DNA of 64,000 nucleotides from Nageia nagi (lineage: Eukaryota; Pinophyta): positions 209,064,001-209,128,000 of the forward strand of contig JBITNC010000001.1 of the NCBI GenBank assembly GCA_050084985.1. Reading direction: 5' to 3'. Positions 1 to 11,639 of the stretch are shown one piece after another. Every line of letters begins with the position of its first letter. Position 1 is the first letter of the stretch. Below the pieces are notes generated by a model. It saw nothing but the letters and a program-made list of their open reading frames with translations, was not told the origin of the DNA and did no database searches. The translations under genes and the position numbers were made by a program.

Positions 1-960
1 TTTTGATAGATTTCCTTATATTTTTCATTCAAAATACTATATTTTACAAAGGTCTTATTGATACCCAAATTACTTTCTTCCTTTTTTTTGAGATCATATG
101 CTTATTCAAGCATTTTGGGATTCAATATATTTACCATAGTCTTAATCTTATGATGTAACCTAGTAAGAAACCTATGAACCTTCATATGGTTCTTATCTTT
201 AGAAACATATTTGAGTAACCTAATATTTTTTTGATGATATATTTGGACACTCATGGATCCTTGTTTTAGGGTATTGTATTCTTCATACTTTCTATAATAG
301 TAAATATATGGAATGAATCTTTTGTGAAATGCTTTAACAAATTCTGACCATTTTAGATACTAGATCCCATACTCAATCTTGTAAGCATTCCACCACTCTA
401 GTGCAATATCCTAATAGTTGTAGGTATCCCATAAAGTTTTAGTTTTTGAAGATAAGTTATTCATTGAGAAGTATGTATTTGCTTCTTCTAACCATATTTT
501 AGATTTCTTACCCTCTTTCTTACTATTAAAATTTGAAATTTGGGCTTTCTTAATGTTTGGTGTACGTTCTTGTTCAATTCTTACCTAAATTTGGTCATTT
601 TCTCTATTAGTCCTTGCTTGTTCTAGAACAAATTCTTCTCTTAAAAGTTCATCCTATTGATTCAAGAGATTATTTATAATCTCATGTTATTTTTCCACCT
701 GCTCTTGTAACCTTCTAATGGCTTCTTCTCCTTCATTATTTTTGGTGGAAAGACTTGCATAACTCTCATTTTCATTATTAGGAAACCTTTTATTAACATT
801 CCTCATTATTTTATTCCTTGTATTTTAACCTCTAACACTAATTTTGTTTGCCCTTATATTAGCATTCATAGGGAGGCCATTTTTGGAACCTCATTATAGG
901 TTGTTTAAAGCTCTTGTTATGCATCTTGGAATTGCTATAATCTAAATCTATAAAATGGTG
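1..960 (-). pseudogene. Element G: chromovirus-type Ty3/gypsy gag (partial, decayed)
   Basis: Read on the minus strand, this gives a degenerate retrotransposon Gag (the capsid polyprotein that packages element RNA). The core is at about 90-560: ALEWWNA (near 385-405), then a KWSEFVKAFHKRFIP-like stretch, then EYNTLKQGSMSV. This is the usual order of the retrotransposon Gag domain in chromovirus-like elements. Upstream is a Glu/Gln-rich, probably coiled-coil segment (EGEEAIRRLQEQVEK). Several in-frame stops break it, so it is a pseudogene. It continues past the left edge, where protease and pol would be expected. It lies just downstream of the primer-binding site at 1052-1063, which fixes its orientation. 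Domain identity is fairly secure; the lineage within Ty3/gypsy is inferred. Confidence 0.75.
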
Positions 961-1051
961 TTTTCATTAGGCTCAAGCATATTTATCTTGACTTCCTAAA
1001 CTCTTATAGAAAAAGAATCATGGACCATAGGCTTGATAATTTGAACTTGAT

Positions 1052-1063
1052 GCTCTAATACCA
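1052..1063 (-). other. Element G primer-binding site, initiator-Met tRNA type
   Basis: On the minus strand this reads TGGTATTAGAGC, one base (C to T) from the classic plant initiator-methionine tRNA site TGGTATCAGAGC. It lies one base from the TG...CA end of the adjoining LTR (1065), as expected of a reverse-transcription start site. It shows that the LTR to its right is the 5' LTR of a minus-strand element. Confidence 0.85.
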
Positions 1064-1064
1064 T

Positions 1065-4000
1065 TGTAATGCTACCACCTATTTCATGATAACATTTTCA
1101 CCTATTCCCAACATCACAAACCCTAAAACTTTAAACCTAATTTTTTTTATTAGTTTAAATACTCAAATGATCTAGGAATAAATAAGGCAATCCATAAGAG
1201 CATATCAATGTTATTAGCTAGTCAACATTCACATGGAAATATTGGCCAAATCCAAATTAGCCAATCCTAATCATAATCCTTTTAGTGTTCACTTCTCAAT
1301 GCTCATCCCATTGCATGATGCCACATAACTTACCCCACTATTCTTGGTCATGAATTATGCAATATACATTCTAATCATGACATAGTGGTTTCCTACTTAG
1401 AGCCCATATCACCCAAGAGAATGCTCATCTACTAGGTTACTCATCCTTTCAATGTAACCTTTTTATTCATAGGTGTAGATAGATTTTTTTAGGAAATATC
1501 CCAAATAAAATGGGTAAATGTCATAGCTTATGGAATAGTCATCATACTACTATATTATAAACTACAAGTAGTATGAATACTAAATTACCCTCACTAGGTA
1601 ATTATAATTTTATTGATTATTACCCTCATCTAACAACCTATCAAGGATATGAGACACTATACTACCCATATCTATCAACTAGGCTCACCATGGAGTCTAG
1701 CATCTTTGTGCCCATATTGGGGATCCATGGGTATTGTAAGAATACTCTCAAGTGGTTAGTATAGTATAATAAGGTTTATAAAAATAAACCACCCCATATT
1801 TTAACAATCCTATAAATAATTGATCCTAAATCAATTATTAGGGTTTCTAGGTTTCATGATTGTGTTAAGCATCAAGATGTTACCTTAGTCTAAATTCATG
1901 GTAAACAAATCATATTTCATATTTATAACAATCAAGTAATAAATTAATCAATGCTATATACAAATATAAAGATTATTTTTAGCATAAGGTCCTTTGTTCA
2001 TATCTATCCAATACATTGAACCAATTATTTTTAATAATAGGTTTGGTTCAATATTCATTCTAGCCATGTCAATAAATTTTCTCTCTTCAACTTAAATGTA
2101 TGTATCACTCACTATGTGTTAATTATCTCCATTTATTATCTATATCATAGGTTATACCACACATTTAAATTAATACAAGGTTATCTAAATACACTTAGTT
2201 ATCCTCTTTGATCCACTTACAAGTATCTAATGGTTGATATCATCATTCCATAATTTTTTATTTATTATTAAACCACACTTAGCTAGGAATTTTATTATCT
2301 CCTTATGTCACTAACTAATTATCTTTAGATTGAGATCCATTCCCTTCATTGAATCGATTTCTATAATATCACTTACATAGTATGAGTTATACAAGACAAC
2401 CTTAAATTTTTCAATAATACCCATAAAAATGGTTTTATTTTACATATTAGATATATTTTTATGCTAAGTGTGTAGTAATACTTCCCTTCAATTATTATAT
2501 ACTAGTTTCATGTGGAAATAGTTTGGATTCAATTATATCAAAAATTATTTAAACACCTTAAAGAACATCTCATAGAGTGAATCACATCAAATACATTGGA
2601 TTATTACCAATAGATTTACATGTGAACCATGGCTATTTTATGTATACATATCACTCTTTCACAACCTTATTTCAATACATGAGGGTTTCAATATTACAAA
2701 TATAGGGTAACCCTAATTTATACATCATGAAATGTGAGACACTTAATTACATAGGTGTTCCCTTACAATGTAGGGAAATTATATCATGTCCTTTTAGAAG
2801 TCATTTATGAAATTCATTATGTATTCATTATAGCTCCTTATCATCTTCATCTCAAGTAATCTTCCAAGGATCCAAGGTTCATTGATTTTGAGTACTAGGA
2901 AAGGTTTATGAGTATTGAGGATCAGGAAAACCATTTTCCTTTAACCAAATATATCCTAATTTAAATGAATTTTTTATATAATTTAATAATACAACTTCCT
3001 TGAAGGAACTTAGAAGGTTTAATGTTCTTCTTTGAACTACCTCCCTTCCTTGGTCATAGACAAAATTTATATGAGATCAAACTCATGATAACGTTATCAT
3101 AGTGGGTTTTTGTTTGACACTCATTATTACTATAAATGTTTATTAATATTTATAAACACTTTCCTTAATCAAAGAGTATTTAATATCGCTTTCCAAAAAA
3201 ATATTTTTCAATAATCATAATAACAAATTTTTATATCTTCTTTAAGAAATAATTAAAAATAACTTTGGATAACAAGGAAGCTACATGTTTTACCTACAAC
3301 AAAGAGACTTAGACTCTAAAACTCAAGAGTGGTTTTACTGAGGCTCAAGGCTCATAACATTTTTCAATGGTAATTGCATGGAATCATGAACTAAACACAT
3401 GTTAAATCTTGTAAAACCTTATGGAATTCAATAGCCATTATGTTCACATAAAGTAGGTCTATTTCATCAAACCCTAAGATTTCCTATTGAAGGTGTCATC
3501 TCATGGATGCCATGGTCATAGTATATGACCATAAATAAGAAAAAATATTATTTTTTTAAAATAAGTTCTCAAACTTGAGAAATGTAAAGGATTTATTGGA
3601 GAGGACCTAAATTTGATTAACAAGATGTATTCACACTCATTCTAAGTCACTTATTCATAGCCTAAGGGAAATGAGTCTCATGACTCCAAAATTCTTTACC
3701 AAAAGGAACCTATGCATCATTTATGGATGGTATCTTGACATTAGTCTATTAGGAAATGCACAAAATGTAAGCATTTGGGGAAGAATAGATGTATGGTGCT
3801 AAAATATTTTCCAACATGGGTACATTGGGAGGAGATTCTAAATCAAATGTCAAAATACATTATCTAAACTATAGTCTTAATAGTGCTAAAGAAACCTATA
3901 TGCCTCACCATATAGAACATTATTTTCACATAAATTTTCATACAAAGGTGTGTTAGGATGGGGTTTTTTTAATGCTATGATTTACAAATTATGCATAATG

Positions 4001-4920
4001 AAGGCTATGGTAGGAGGAGAGGAGGGTAATCTAAAACCAAGTTGAGTTGATCATACAATATTATTAGTATTCCATTAGTATAAGTACTTAGGTATTAGCA
4101 ATTAAGGACATTAAACATAACATATAATGTGGTTTATAGTTATCCAAATAAGAATTCAAGGATTTGACAATATGGATGATAGGGCATGACTCCATATGAT
4201 GCCATAAATTCCCATAACATGTTCCTAAAATCCATCCCATAAGACACCCTTAAGAAAACTTATCCTCATCAAACTTACCCTCATATAACTATAAAAACCT
4301 TATAAATATTTATTCCATAGGGAACTTTAACATCATATTAGAATATAATTTAAGATAAAGAATCTTCTCTCTCTCTTTTATTACAAATAGACAAAATATA
4401 GTTGTTATTCACATGCAATAAGAAGAGCTAAATGCAAATATCATTCTTTACAAATAAAAATAATTAATGTATAGTTAATGAACCTTTAAATATTATCTCA
4501 ACATTAAAATAAACTATCTAACATTGAAGACTAACAAATTAACTTGAAATGATTGGTTTATCATTTTAGCATTAGTAGCCAAAATGATAGACCACTTGAG
4601 CTTTGAGGAGATGCTCCTTTCTCCACGTAGCTTCTAAACTGAATATTGAAAAGAAGAGAATAATAATATCTATATATATTTACTTTTTTTTCTTCTTTTC
4701 AATAAGGGTTTTCCCTTTATTTACACCCAAAGTTGGCATAATATTTCTAAAAGAAGTGTCTACTCATCCAACTCAATATTTTTGTTTGGAAGGTGTAGGT
4801 ATTCTATTTTTTTATGGTAGGTTTAAAAATAAATTTGTTTGCATGTATTGTATTATACAAAATAATCTGGACCCTTTACATTAGGTTACAAATTAGTTCT
4901 AATTATTCTATGCACCCACC
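1065..4920 (-). repeat. Element G 5' LTR, part 1 (split by element F)
   Basis: The LTR edge at 1065 reads TGTAATGCTACC on the plus strand and abuts the primer site. The proposed far edge is at 10,344, where the sequence ends GGTCATTACA exactly where LINE coding sequence stops. The two ends form a perfect 7-base inverted repeat, TGTAATG/CATTACA. Without element F and one target copy the LTR would be about 4.5 kb. No gene is visible in this AT-rich stretch: its short ORFs show no domain and no consistent frame. The second LTR lies left of the window, so the extent rests on end structure and the LINE breakpoint. Further unrecognised insertions inside are possible. Confidence 0.55.
4916..4920. 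repeat. Target-site duplication of element F (left copy)
   Basis: CCACC immediately before the 5' LTR, repeated exactly after the 3' LTR at 9699-9703. Confidence 0.9.
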
Positions 4921-5009
4921 TGTATATTATAATAATAAATTCTTTATTAAAGCCTTGGTGTACCTTACTTGCAATCATGAGTTCATTTTAAGATCCCCGA
5001 GAGTTTTTT

Positions 5010-5610
5010 TGGGAGCAAACAAAATAGGCCAAAGTCAATAGATAAAGCATTTTGAAATGAAATGATGACATCATAGAAGAAGGGATGAAGCTTAGTTGTG
5101 GAAAAGCCTAGGTTTTGGAGGAGGTGAGGTTAGCAAGAGATAATCAAAGAAGCCAGAGCCCATAAATTAAGTGTTCTAAAAGTAAAGTGTTCTGGAATAA
5201 AATGATGATGTCATAGAGGATAAGATAATCACATTTTGGTAAAGACCAGGTTTTAGAGATGATGAGGTTAGCAAGGGGAATTGAGAAGCTAGGGTCAGTA
5301 AATAAAGCATTCTAGAAGAGATGACATTAGTAATTTTAGGCCTTAACCCAAAACTAGGGCCTGGAAGTGATGAGGTCAGCAAGGAGCTATCAAATAGCCA
5401 AAGCCAGTGAGTAAAACATTCTAGAGGTAAGAGATGACATCACAGGGAGAATGATGTTCACATTTTTGAGTGAAACTAGGTCCCAAAAGTGATGAGGTCA
5501 GTGAGGAGTGATCGAATAGCTAAAGCCAGTGAGTAGAGCATTCCAGAATGTAAAGATGAGGTCAGTAAAGGGGGATCAAATAGCCAGAGCTAGTAAATAG
5601 AACATCATGG
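5010..5610 (+). repeat. Degenerate tandem array in F 5' LTR with palindromic motifs
   Basis: About five to six imperfect units, each marked by GATGAGGTYAGYRAGG (near 5123, 5263, 5368, 5491 and 5555), spacing about 65-140 bp. Units carry the inverted repeat TTCNNGAA, as in heat-shock elements: TTCTGGAA at 5190-5197, TTCTAGAA at 5310-5317, TTCCAGAA at 5541-5548. They also carry TGACATCA (5066-5073, 5435-5442) or TGATGTCA (5206-5213). Both are one CpG-decay step from the bZIP palindrome TGACGTCA. The array lies upstream of the TATA box, in U3. A regulatory role is inferred only. Confidence 0.7.
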
Positions 5611-5785
5611 TAAAGATGATGCCAACAAGAGGTTAGATCATAGTATCATCTGCAATCTACCTCATTTTTGTAATATTCTACCAAGTGGCATATGTAGGTA
5701 GTATCAGTTAAAAGAAGGCTAGAATCTTGAAGCCATTTTTGTAAACATTTCTATTCTACAATTCTTGTAACTATTGTTACTGCAG

Positions 5786-5796
5786 TATAAGTATAT
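5786..5796 (+). promoter_or_regulatory. TATA box of F 5' LTR
   Basis: TATAAGTATAT, conserved in the 3' LTR at 9078-9088. It lies downstream of the tandem array and upstream of the likely transcript start and leader. Confidence 0.6.
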
Positions 5797-6123
5797 GAAA
5801 ATAAAGTGGAAAAGGGGTCGGAAGCCGTAGTATTGCTCTTTACATTTGTTCTCGAAGACTTGTATTTTTTATCAGTAATATGATACCATCTTAACCTTTC
5901 TTATCTAGCACTTGTAATTGTCATTCTTAATTTGGCTACATCATGGCAGCTTGGCTTGTTTCCTGAATGATAATTGTGAGTTGCTAGTATAACTATGTCT
6001 GCTACATGGTAGAGTAAAGCTAGGAAACTATTAGAGAGTGAGAGCTTGTACTATAGCTACTACACTAGATTCAGACCAAGGTTTCACACACTATGAAAGC
6101 CTGCACTAAACTAGTGATCCACC

Positions 6124-6283
6124 TTTGCTTTCTCTCTTGTTACCCTAAGCCTTTTTGCTTAAATTCCTCACACTCTGCTCCTTTTTATTTCCTTTCCTAT
6201 TACTTTGCTTTCTCTCTTATTACCCTAACCCTTTTGCTTAAATTCCTCACACTCTACTCCTTTTTATTTCTTTTCCTGTTACT
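6124..6283 (+). repeat. 80-bp pyrimidine-rich tandem duplication in F LTR
   Basis: Two copies with period 80, starting at 6124 (TTTGCTTTCTCTCTTGTTAC) and 6204 (TTTGCTTTCTCTCTTATTAC). The same duplication is in the 3' LTR (9416 and 9496), so it predates insertion. Confidence 0.8.
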
Positions 6284-6418
6284 TTTTCTATGCCCAATAG
6301 ATAAGAAACCAACCTTCTCTAGAGATCAGACTATCACTATAGTCTATTCTTGATTTACTTTGGTTAAGATTGTTCATGGTGCATATATTACATAATCCTA
6401 ATCAATAGTATTTCTTTT

Positions 6419-6436
6419 TGGCACACCCAATGGGAC
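6419..6436 (+). other. Element F primer-binding site
   Basis: TGGCACACCCAATGGGAC starts with the TGG expected opposite a tRNA CCA end, 11 bases after the 5' LTR. Similar TGGCGC-type sites occur in Tat-like elements. The priming tRNA is not assigned. Confidence 0.55.
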
Positions 6437-6555
6437 ATGAAGAAACTTATTGGCAACTCTGCTGAAGCACTATCTATGGTATGTATTAAAGCAAATTATT
6501 TGTAAATATCATATGTGCTTTTGAACCTGTCACTTTCTTTTATGACCTAGAGTTT

Positions 6556-7350
6556 ATGTGGACAAGATCTAAAACTAGAGTAGCAAAAGAAGCACCAAAT
6601 TTTAGAACATTAGATACTCCTAAGAGAAAGACCCTGATCAAGTCCAAGTCTTTGAATAGTATCAACTCCCTAAAATCCTTTACCAAGCCAGAATCATCCA
6701 ATCTTCACACTAGAAATACCTCTCCTGAAATGGCTAATCTAGCTCAGAATATTTATCTAGAATGGGACAATGGAGTACCAATAGCCCTGGTGGTGTTGCA
6801 TGACATCCTAGCAAATGTTTTCAAAACCCTTCCAAAGTTTGATGCAACTTCAGAGAAAATAGCTTACGAGCATTGTGTTGATGTAGCTGGCCTAGCAAAG
6901 ATTCATAATATCCAACATGAAGATGTCATGGTGAGATTACTATCTCAGTCTTTCAAGGGAAAGGTCTTAGATTGGTACAGGGGCCTTCCTAATGGATCTA
7001 TAAACACTTGGGCTCAGTTGGTAGAGCCCTTTATCTTGGAATTTAATGAATTAGGAGATCCCTTTTCCTTGTTAACATAGTTCACTTCAATCAAAAGATA
7101 TGAGCAAGAAAATATCCCTGATTTCAATATTAGATTCCAAAAAACTTGGGTGAGAGTCCCCATGCTAGTCAGGCCTCAAGAATTTCAAGCCTTAATGTAT
7201 TACCTAAGAGCCTTTTCTCCAGATCTCTCTCTATAAATCCAAAATTCTAGAGTAAATACTTTCTTGAAGGTCTATAGACAAGTAGTATATGCTGAATCCT
7301 ATCTTATGCAGTTGGGAAATTACCAAGTCGCATGCCAATGCCTTATTTTC
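6556..7350 (+). pseudogene. Element F gag, N-terminal and capsid region
   Basis: Opens at ATG 6556 and reads 174 codons before a stop at 7080; recognisable Gag continues in frame beyond it. The first 60 residues are basic and Ser-rich. The Gag core includes FKGKVLDWYRGLPNGSINTW near residues 135-154, matching the G-A-L-x-W-x-x-x-L-P...I-x-x-W pattern of retrotransposon Gag domains. Beyond the stop the frame continues with EQENIPDFNIRFQKTW, also Gag-like. The product would assemble virus-like particles in the cytoplasm. It is inactive as annotated because of the stop and later frame breaks. It lies between the primer site and a zinc-knuckle remnant at 7641-7889. Confidence 0.85.
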
Positions 7351-7640
7351 TAATAACTACCCAGTAGCAAATTTTGAGACCTCAAGCAATTAGTTTGGCT
7401 CCACCACTGGCCAGTATCCCTACCCCTATCCAATAGTGGCCATCAACCTTGCTAGTCCCTAGAGCTCCCTTGGCCTTACTAGCTCCTCATCAACCTAATA
7501 TGAATCAAGGGGTAGCCTCATCAATAGAGATTCAGGAAATCTAAAACTTGTGTAGAAATATGGCAAACCAAATTACCATTCTATGCAAAGAAAGTAATGC
7601 AAGAAGATATCCTTATCCTATTGTAGAAGAGGCTTAGAAT

Positions 7641-7889
7641 GTGTTGAATGAGGATGTAAGCCAAGGTTCCTCTTTAGGGTCAGCCACTGGTTGGTGTTTG
7701 GCCTGTAATAATGCTCATGAACAAACCACATGTCCTATTTATCAATACCAAGAATATTTATCAAGAAGTGGGGGCATTCCTTTGCCTGGTGTAGTTGATG
7801 ACATAAGCCAAGATGTGAACCTGATGAATTTTATACCAGTGGGTATAGGAGGTTTTGTTGTGGAAACAAGATCAAGGAAAAACCCCTAG
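7641..7889 (+). pseudogene. Element F gag C-terminus with zinc-knuckle-like motif
   Basis: An 82-codon frame containing CLACNNAHEQTTC at about residues 19-31, spaced C-x2-C-x3-H-x4-C. Gag nucleocapsid knuckles are normally C-x2-C-x4-H-x4-C, so one spacer residue is missing or the motif is a variant. Such knuckles bind element RNA. The frame differs from the upstream gag ORF, implying a frameshift, and it stops before the integrase remnant. Position between the Gag core and a pol remnant supports the call; the motif alone is weak evidence. Confidence 0.55.
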
Positions 7890-7912
7890 TCTTTGGTATT
7901 CCAGAAAGAAAA

Positions 7913-8200
7913 TTTGAATCCCAAAAGAGCTCCAGAATCAATCATATCAAGACCTCTGGAGAAGAAATGAAATAGTAAAAGGTGGTTTGATGATCAAAAA
8001 TCAAGTTTAGATACTTTTAGAGAAGGAGATTTAGTATTGAAATGGGATGAGGATAGAGCTAAACCGGGGAAACACAAAAAATTTGAATCCATGTGGTTCG
8101 AACCCTATGTAGTAGTGAAATGTTTTGGTATTATTTTTGGTATTATTTTTTTAGATTGGGTTCTAAATTCCTCTTTGATAAAGGCAAAATTTTTCCCCAA
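7913..8200 (+). pseudogene. Element F integrase C-terminal remnant
   Basis: Contains GDLVLKWDEDRAKPGKHKKF followed by ESMWFEPYVVV, the GPY/F-type C-terminal module of Ty3/gypsy integrases, with W-x-G-P-Y changed to WFEPY. It then ends with SLIKAKFFPKGHH. A stop lies upstream near 7970. No RT, RNase H or integrase catalytic core lies between gag and this tail, so one large internal deletion joined the two. Element E has a similar tail at 18,780-18,860 (KWNEDKDKPNKHRKF), which identifies the fragment and links the lineages. Confidence 0.85.
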
Positions 8201-8212
8201 AGGTCACCATAA

Positions 8213-9698
8213 TGTATATTATAATAATAAATTCTTTATTAAAGCCCTGGTGTACCTTACTTGCAATCATGAGTTCATTTTAAGATCCCTGGGAGTTTTT
8301 TTGGGAGTAAACAAAATAGGCTGGAGTCAGTAGATAAAGCATTCTAGAATGAAATGATGACATCATAGAAGAAAGGATGAAGCTTAGTTGTGGAAAAGCC
8401 TAGGTTTTGAAGGAGGTGAGGTCAGCAAGAGATAATTGAAGAAGCTAGAGCCCATAAATTAAGTGTTCCAGAAGTAAAGCATTCCAGAATAAAATGATGA
8501 TGTTGCAGAGGATAAGATAGTCACATTTTGTTAAAGATCAAGTTCTAAAGATGATGAGGTTAGCAAGGGGAATTGAGAAGCTAGGGTCAGTAAATAAAGC
8601 ATTTTGGAAGAGATGATGTCAGCAATTTTAGGCCTTAACCCAAAATCAGGGCTCAAAAGTGATGAGGTCAGCAAGGAGTGATCAAATAGCTAGAGCCAGT
8701 GAGTAAAACATTCTAGAGGTAAGAGATGATGTCATAGGGAGAATGATGTTCACATTTTTGAATGAAACTAGGTCCTAAAAGTGATGAGGTCAGTGAGGAG
8801 TGATCGAATAGTCGAAGCCAGTGAGTAGAGCATTCCAGAATGTAGAGATAAGGTCAGTAAAGGGAAATCGAATAGCTAGAGCTAGTAAATAGAACATCAT
8901 GGTAAAGATGATGCTAGAAAGAGGTCAAATCATAGTATCATCTACAATCTACCCCATTTTTGTAATATTCTACCAAGTGGCGTATGTAGGTAGTATCAGT
9001 TAAAAGAAGGCTAGAATCTTGAAGCCATTTTTGTAAACATTTCTATTCTGCAATTCTTATAACTATTGTTACTACAGTATAAGTATATGAAAATAAAGTG
9101 GAAAAGGGGTCAGAAGCCGTAGTATTGCTCTTTACATTTGTTCTTGAAGACTTGTAGTTTTTATCAGTAATATGATACCATCTTAACCTTTCTTATCTAG
9201 CACTCGTAATTGTCATTCTTAATTTGGTTACATCGTGGCAGCTTGGCTTGTTTCCTGAATGATAATTGTGAGTTGCTAGTATAACTATGTCTGCTACATG
9301 GTAGAGTAAAGCTAGGAAACTATTAGAGAGTGAGAGCTTGTACTGTAGCTGCTACACTAGATTCAGACCAAGGTTTCACATAATATGAAAGCCCGCACTA
9401 AACTAGTGATCCACCTTTGCTTTCTCTCTTGTTACCCTAAGCCTTTTTGCTTAAATTCCTTGCACTCTACTCCTTTTTATTTCCTTTCCTATTACTTTAC
9501 TTTCTCTCTTGTTACCCTAACCCTTTTGCTTAAATTCCTTGCACTCTACTCCTTTTTATTTCCTTTCTTGTTACTTTTTCTACACCCAATAGATAAGGAA
9601 CCGGCTTCTCCAGAGATCAGACTGTCACTATAGTCTGTTCTTGATTTACTTTGGTTAAGATTATTCATGGTGCATATATTACACAATCCTAATCAACA
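8213..9698 (+). repeat. Element F 3' LTR
   Basis: Begins TGTATATT and ends AATCAACA, followed by the CCACC duplication. It mirrors the 5' LTR, including the tandem array (about 8302-8900), the TATA box (9078-9088) and the 80-bp duplication. TTCNNGAA palindromes here are TTCTAGAA at 8342-8349 and TTCCAGAA at 8466-8473, 8482-8489 and 8833-8840, so several are better kept than in the 5' copy. Confidence 0.92.
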
Positions 9699-9703
9699 CC
9701 ACC
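9699..9703. repeat. Target-site duplication of element F (right copy)
   Basis: CCACC, identical to 4916-4920. Confidence 0.9.
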
Positions 9704-10344
9704 ATAAGAAAACAAGGTATGTGGGAAGCCCATCTCCATTATTTTAATAAATTCCCAAAATATCCCTTATAACCTCCACAAAATGAAAAATAATCCTTCT
9801 AAACATAAATTTTAATTTCATCCAATTTTACAAAAATCATTAGGTGAAAATTTTAAATTCAAATGAATGGAATATTCCTTTCCCCATTCAAAAATAGTTA
9901 ATAAATTTAGAAAATACACATCAAATTTCTAGCACTCATTTTTACCTATGATGATCCTTCATCCTGCAAAATAAATTAATTAGTGCAACCACACACATAC
10001 AATATCAAAATTAAATATTATGCATAATTATTATGGTATGCATCTATATGATATATGAAGGTCATCATGGTTTTTCAATGAATCAATGCCAATCATTTTC
10101 TCACTCTTACAAATATGTTCTCATAACCAACTCACCCTTGGTCCCTTAGTTTCCTATGCTAACTTCCTATCTCAAGTCAACTAGTAACCTATGTCATAAA
10201 ATATCAAGGCTAATATCAAATCAATACAAATAATGCATATATCCACTCAAAATTACTCATATTACAATCATAAATAATATTAATCACATTTAAATTATGA
10301 ATGATGCTTGAGTCTTAATAAGTGCAATTAGGGAGGTCATTACA
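9704..10344 (-). repeat. Element G 5' LTR, part 2
   Basis: Continuation of the G LTR after element F. Its outer end reads TGTAATGACCTCCC on the minus strand, the common Ty3/gypsy LTR start, directly against LINE coding sequence ending at 10,345. No gene is seen. The second target copy (ATAGT expected) lies outside the window, so the boundary cannot be confirmed here. Confidence 0.55.
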
Positions 10345-11400
10345 ATAGTAGTTTCAATCAAATCAAGTTATCTTTTTATTAATTAATTCTCCTTCTCAAT
10401 GTGCTTGAAGCTATTTTAGCTCCAAATTTTTAGATTTTCTACTAATATGATAAGTTTCCTTTAAACTTATGACATTTTTGTCTCCTTTACCTTTGTGTTC
10501 CAACATTCTTCCACTTTCTCTTCCAACTATGGCTAAGTAAACCATATAGCTTCAAATCTAAATTGGGCTCACTTTTTGACATATTAGGATGCTTATAGTA
10601 ATAGAGTAATATGGTATGAGTCAATATTATTTTGAGCTAGTAATGCATAGTTATAAAACTTATCAAGCTAAGAGGAAGAGGACACTAGTATATCTAGCTT
10701 AGTATGTATAAGTTCTTCCTCCATATGTATGTTGTTCTAGGTCAATTCCACCCTTGTTAGATCCCAATTTACTAAATTATTAATATATAAAAAGTTTTTG
10801 AGGTTATACATATCACTATCCTTTTCTCTTACACCTCCAAATTTTTCATAAGGATGAAGGATTGTGTTGAAGTCACCCATAATTATCCATGGGATGTTAG
10901 GGAAGAGCAATCTATCTTTTTTAGAAGATCAAAAACATTTCTTCTTTCTATAGAGTTATTAGGATCATATAGATTAGTGATGATAAATTCAAAAAAAAAT
11001 TCAACAATAATAATTAAAGTGTGAATGAATTTAATAGAGCAATTCAATCAATGTGGTTACCTAGTTTCATAGTTTTTTGGTCCCAAAGATTCATTAGTCC
11101 TCATGAGGCTCCCTTTAATTATTGCCATTAGAATTTGGCATCGTTCCATATTTTCCTATTTGTATCTATAATATTTTCATATTTTGCTTTTGTTTCCTAA
11201 ATCAAACTTTATTTAGTTTTTTATCATACCAAATATCCTTAAAGGATCTTTTTTTTCAACTAGCCCCTTATATTCTAAGATAAGATCTTCATTGAGGATG
11301 TGTAGAGGTCATATGGCCTCCTCTTTGATCTAGAGTGTGTTTATTCCCATTATAAATATATTATTCTATGATATGATTCCTTAATTACCCTAAGAAAGGT
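10345..11400 (-). pseudogene. LINE (L1-type) ORF2 endonuclease region, 3' part missing
   Basis: The minus strand encodes an AP-endonuclease-type domain, which nicks target DNA to prime LINE integration. The signature WIIMGDFNTIL is at about 10,862-10,894, followed by HPYEKFGGVRE; upstream is FIITNLYDPNNSIERRNVFD. Downstream comes FRFEAIWFT...LEEKVEECW (about 10,510-10,580), matching the conserved FRFEKMWL...W linker between endonuclease and RT in plant L1 elements. Sequence then ends abruptly at 10,345 where the LTR of element G begins, so RT and tail are absent from this side. There are multiple stops. ORF1 lies just upstream. Confidence 0.8.
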
Positions 11401-11639
11401 ATTATTAGGTGGGCTTTCCCCACATTTGGTATTTTTCTAGTGTTCAAGATATTCTTGGATGGAATATTCAATTCTATTTTTCTTTTTTATTTCTATGTAA
11501 CGATAGTTGTAGCTTGAATATATGTGGTTTTAGCCTTTTTTATTACCCTTATAATTTCCTCTTATACATATTATTCTTAAAAAATTTTCACTTAATTCCA
11601 TATCCACTACTTTATTTCTAGAAAAATTTGTATTATATT

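Larger units (their letters stand above)
4921..6407 (+). repeat. Element F 5' LTR
   Basis: Begins TGTATATTATAATAATAAAT. It ends AATCAATA, where the 3' copy has AATCAACA, so the terminal CA has decayed to TA by one transition. It contains a degenerate tandem array (about 5010-5610), a TATA box at 5786-5796 and an 80-bp pyrimidine-rich tandem duplication (6124-6283). The short hydrophobic reading frame over that duplication is not considered a gene. Confidence 0.92.
4921..9698 (+). mobile_element. Element F: internally deleted Ty3/gypsy LTR retrotransposon
   Basis: A 4,778-bp element bounded by two direct LTRs of 1,487 and 1,486 bp and a 5-bp duplication CCACC. The 1.8-kb interior holds a primer site, gag with a zinc-knuckle remnant, and then directly the C-terminal tail of integrase. 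Protease, RT, RNase H and the integrase core are missing, so it could move only with enzymes from a relative. By eye the LTRs differ at about 5-6% of sites in the first 130 bp, nearly all transitions. The integrase tail (KWDEDRAKPGKHKKFES) closely resembles that of element E, suggesting the same broad lineage. F sits inside the long LTR of element G. Confidence 0.92.

Noticed and set aside
4603-5041. Overlapping short frames at the left border of element F
   Set aside because: They run across the LTR/target junction and have no domain; low-complexity composition explains them.
6093-6353. 86-codon hydrophobic frame in the F 5' LTR (and 82 codons at 9385-9633 in the 3' LTR)
   Set aside because: It covers an 80-bp pyrimidine-rich duplication in an LTR; the two copies differ in length and end, and no domain is seen.
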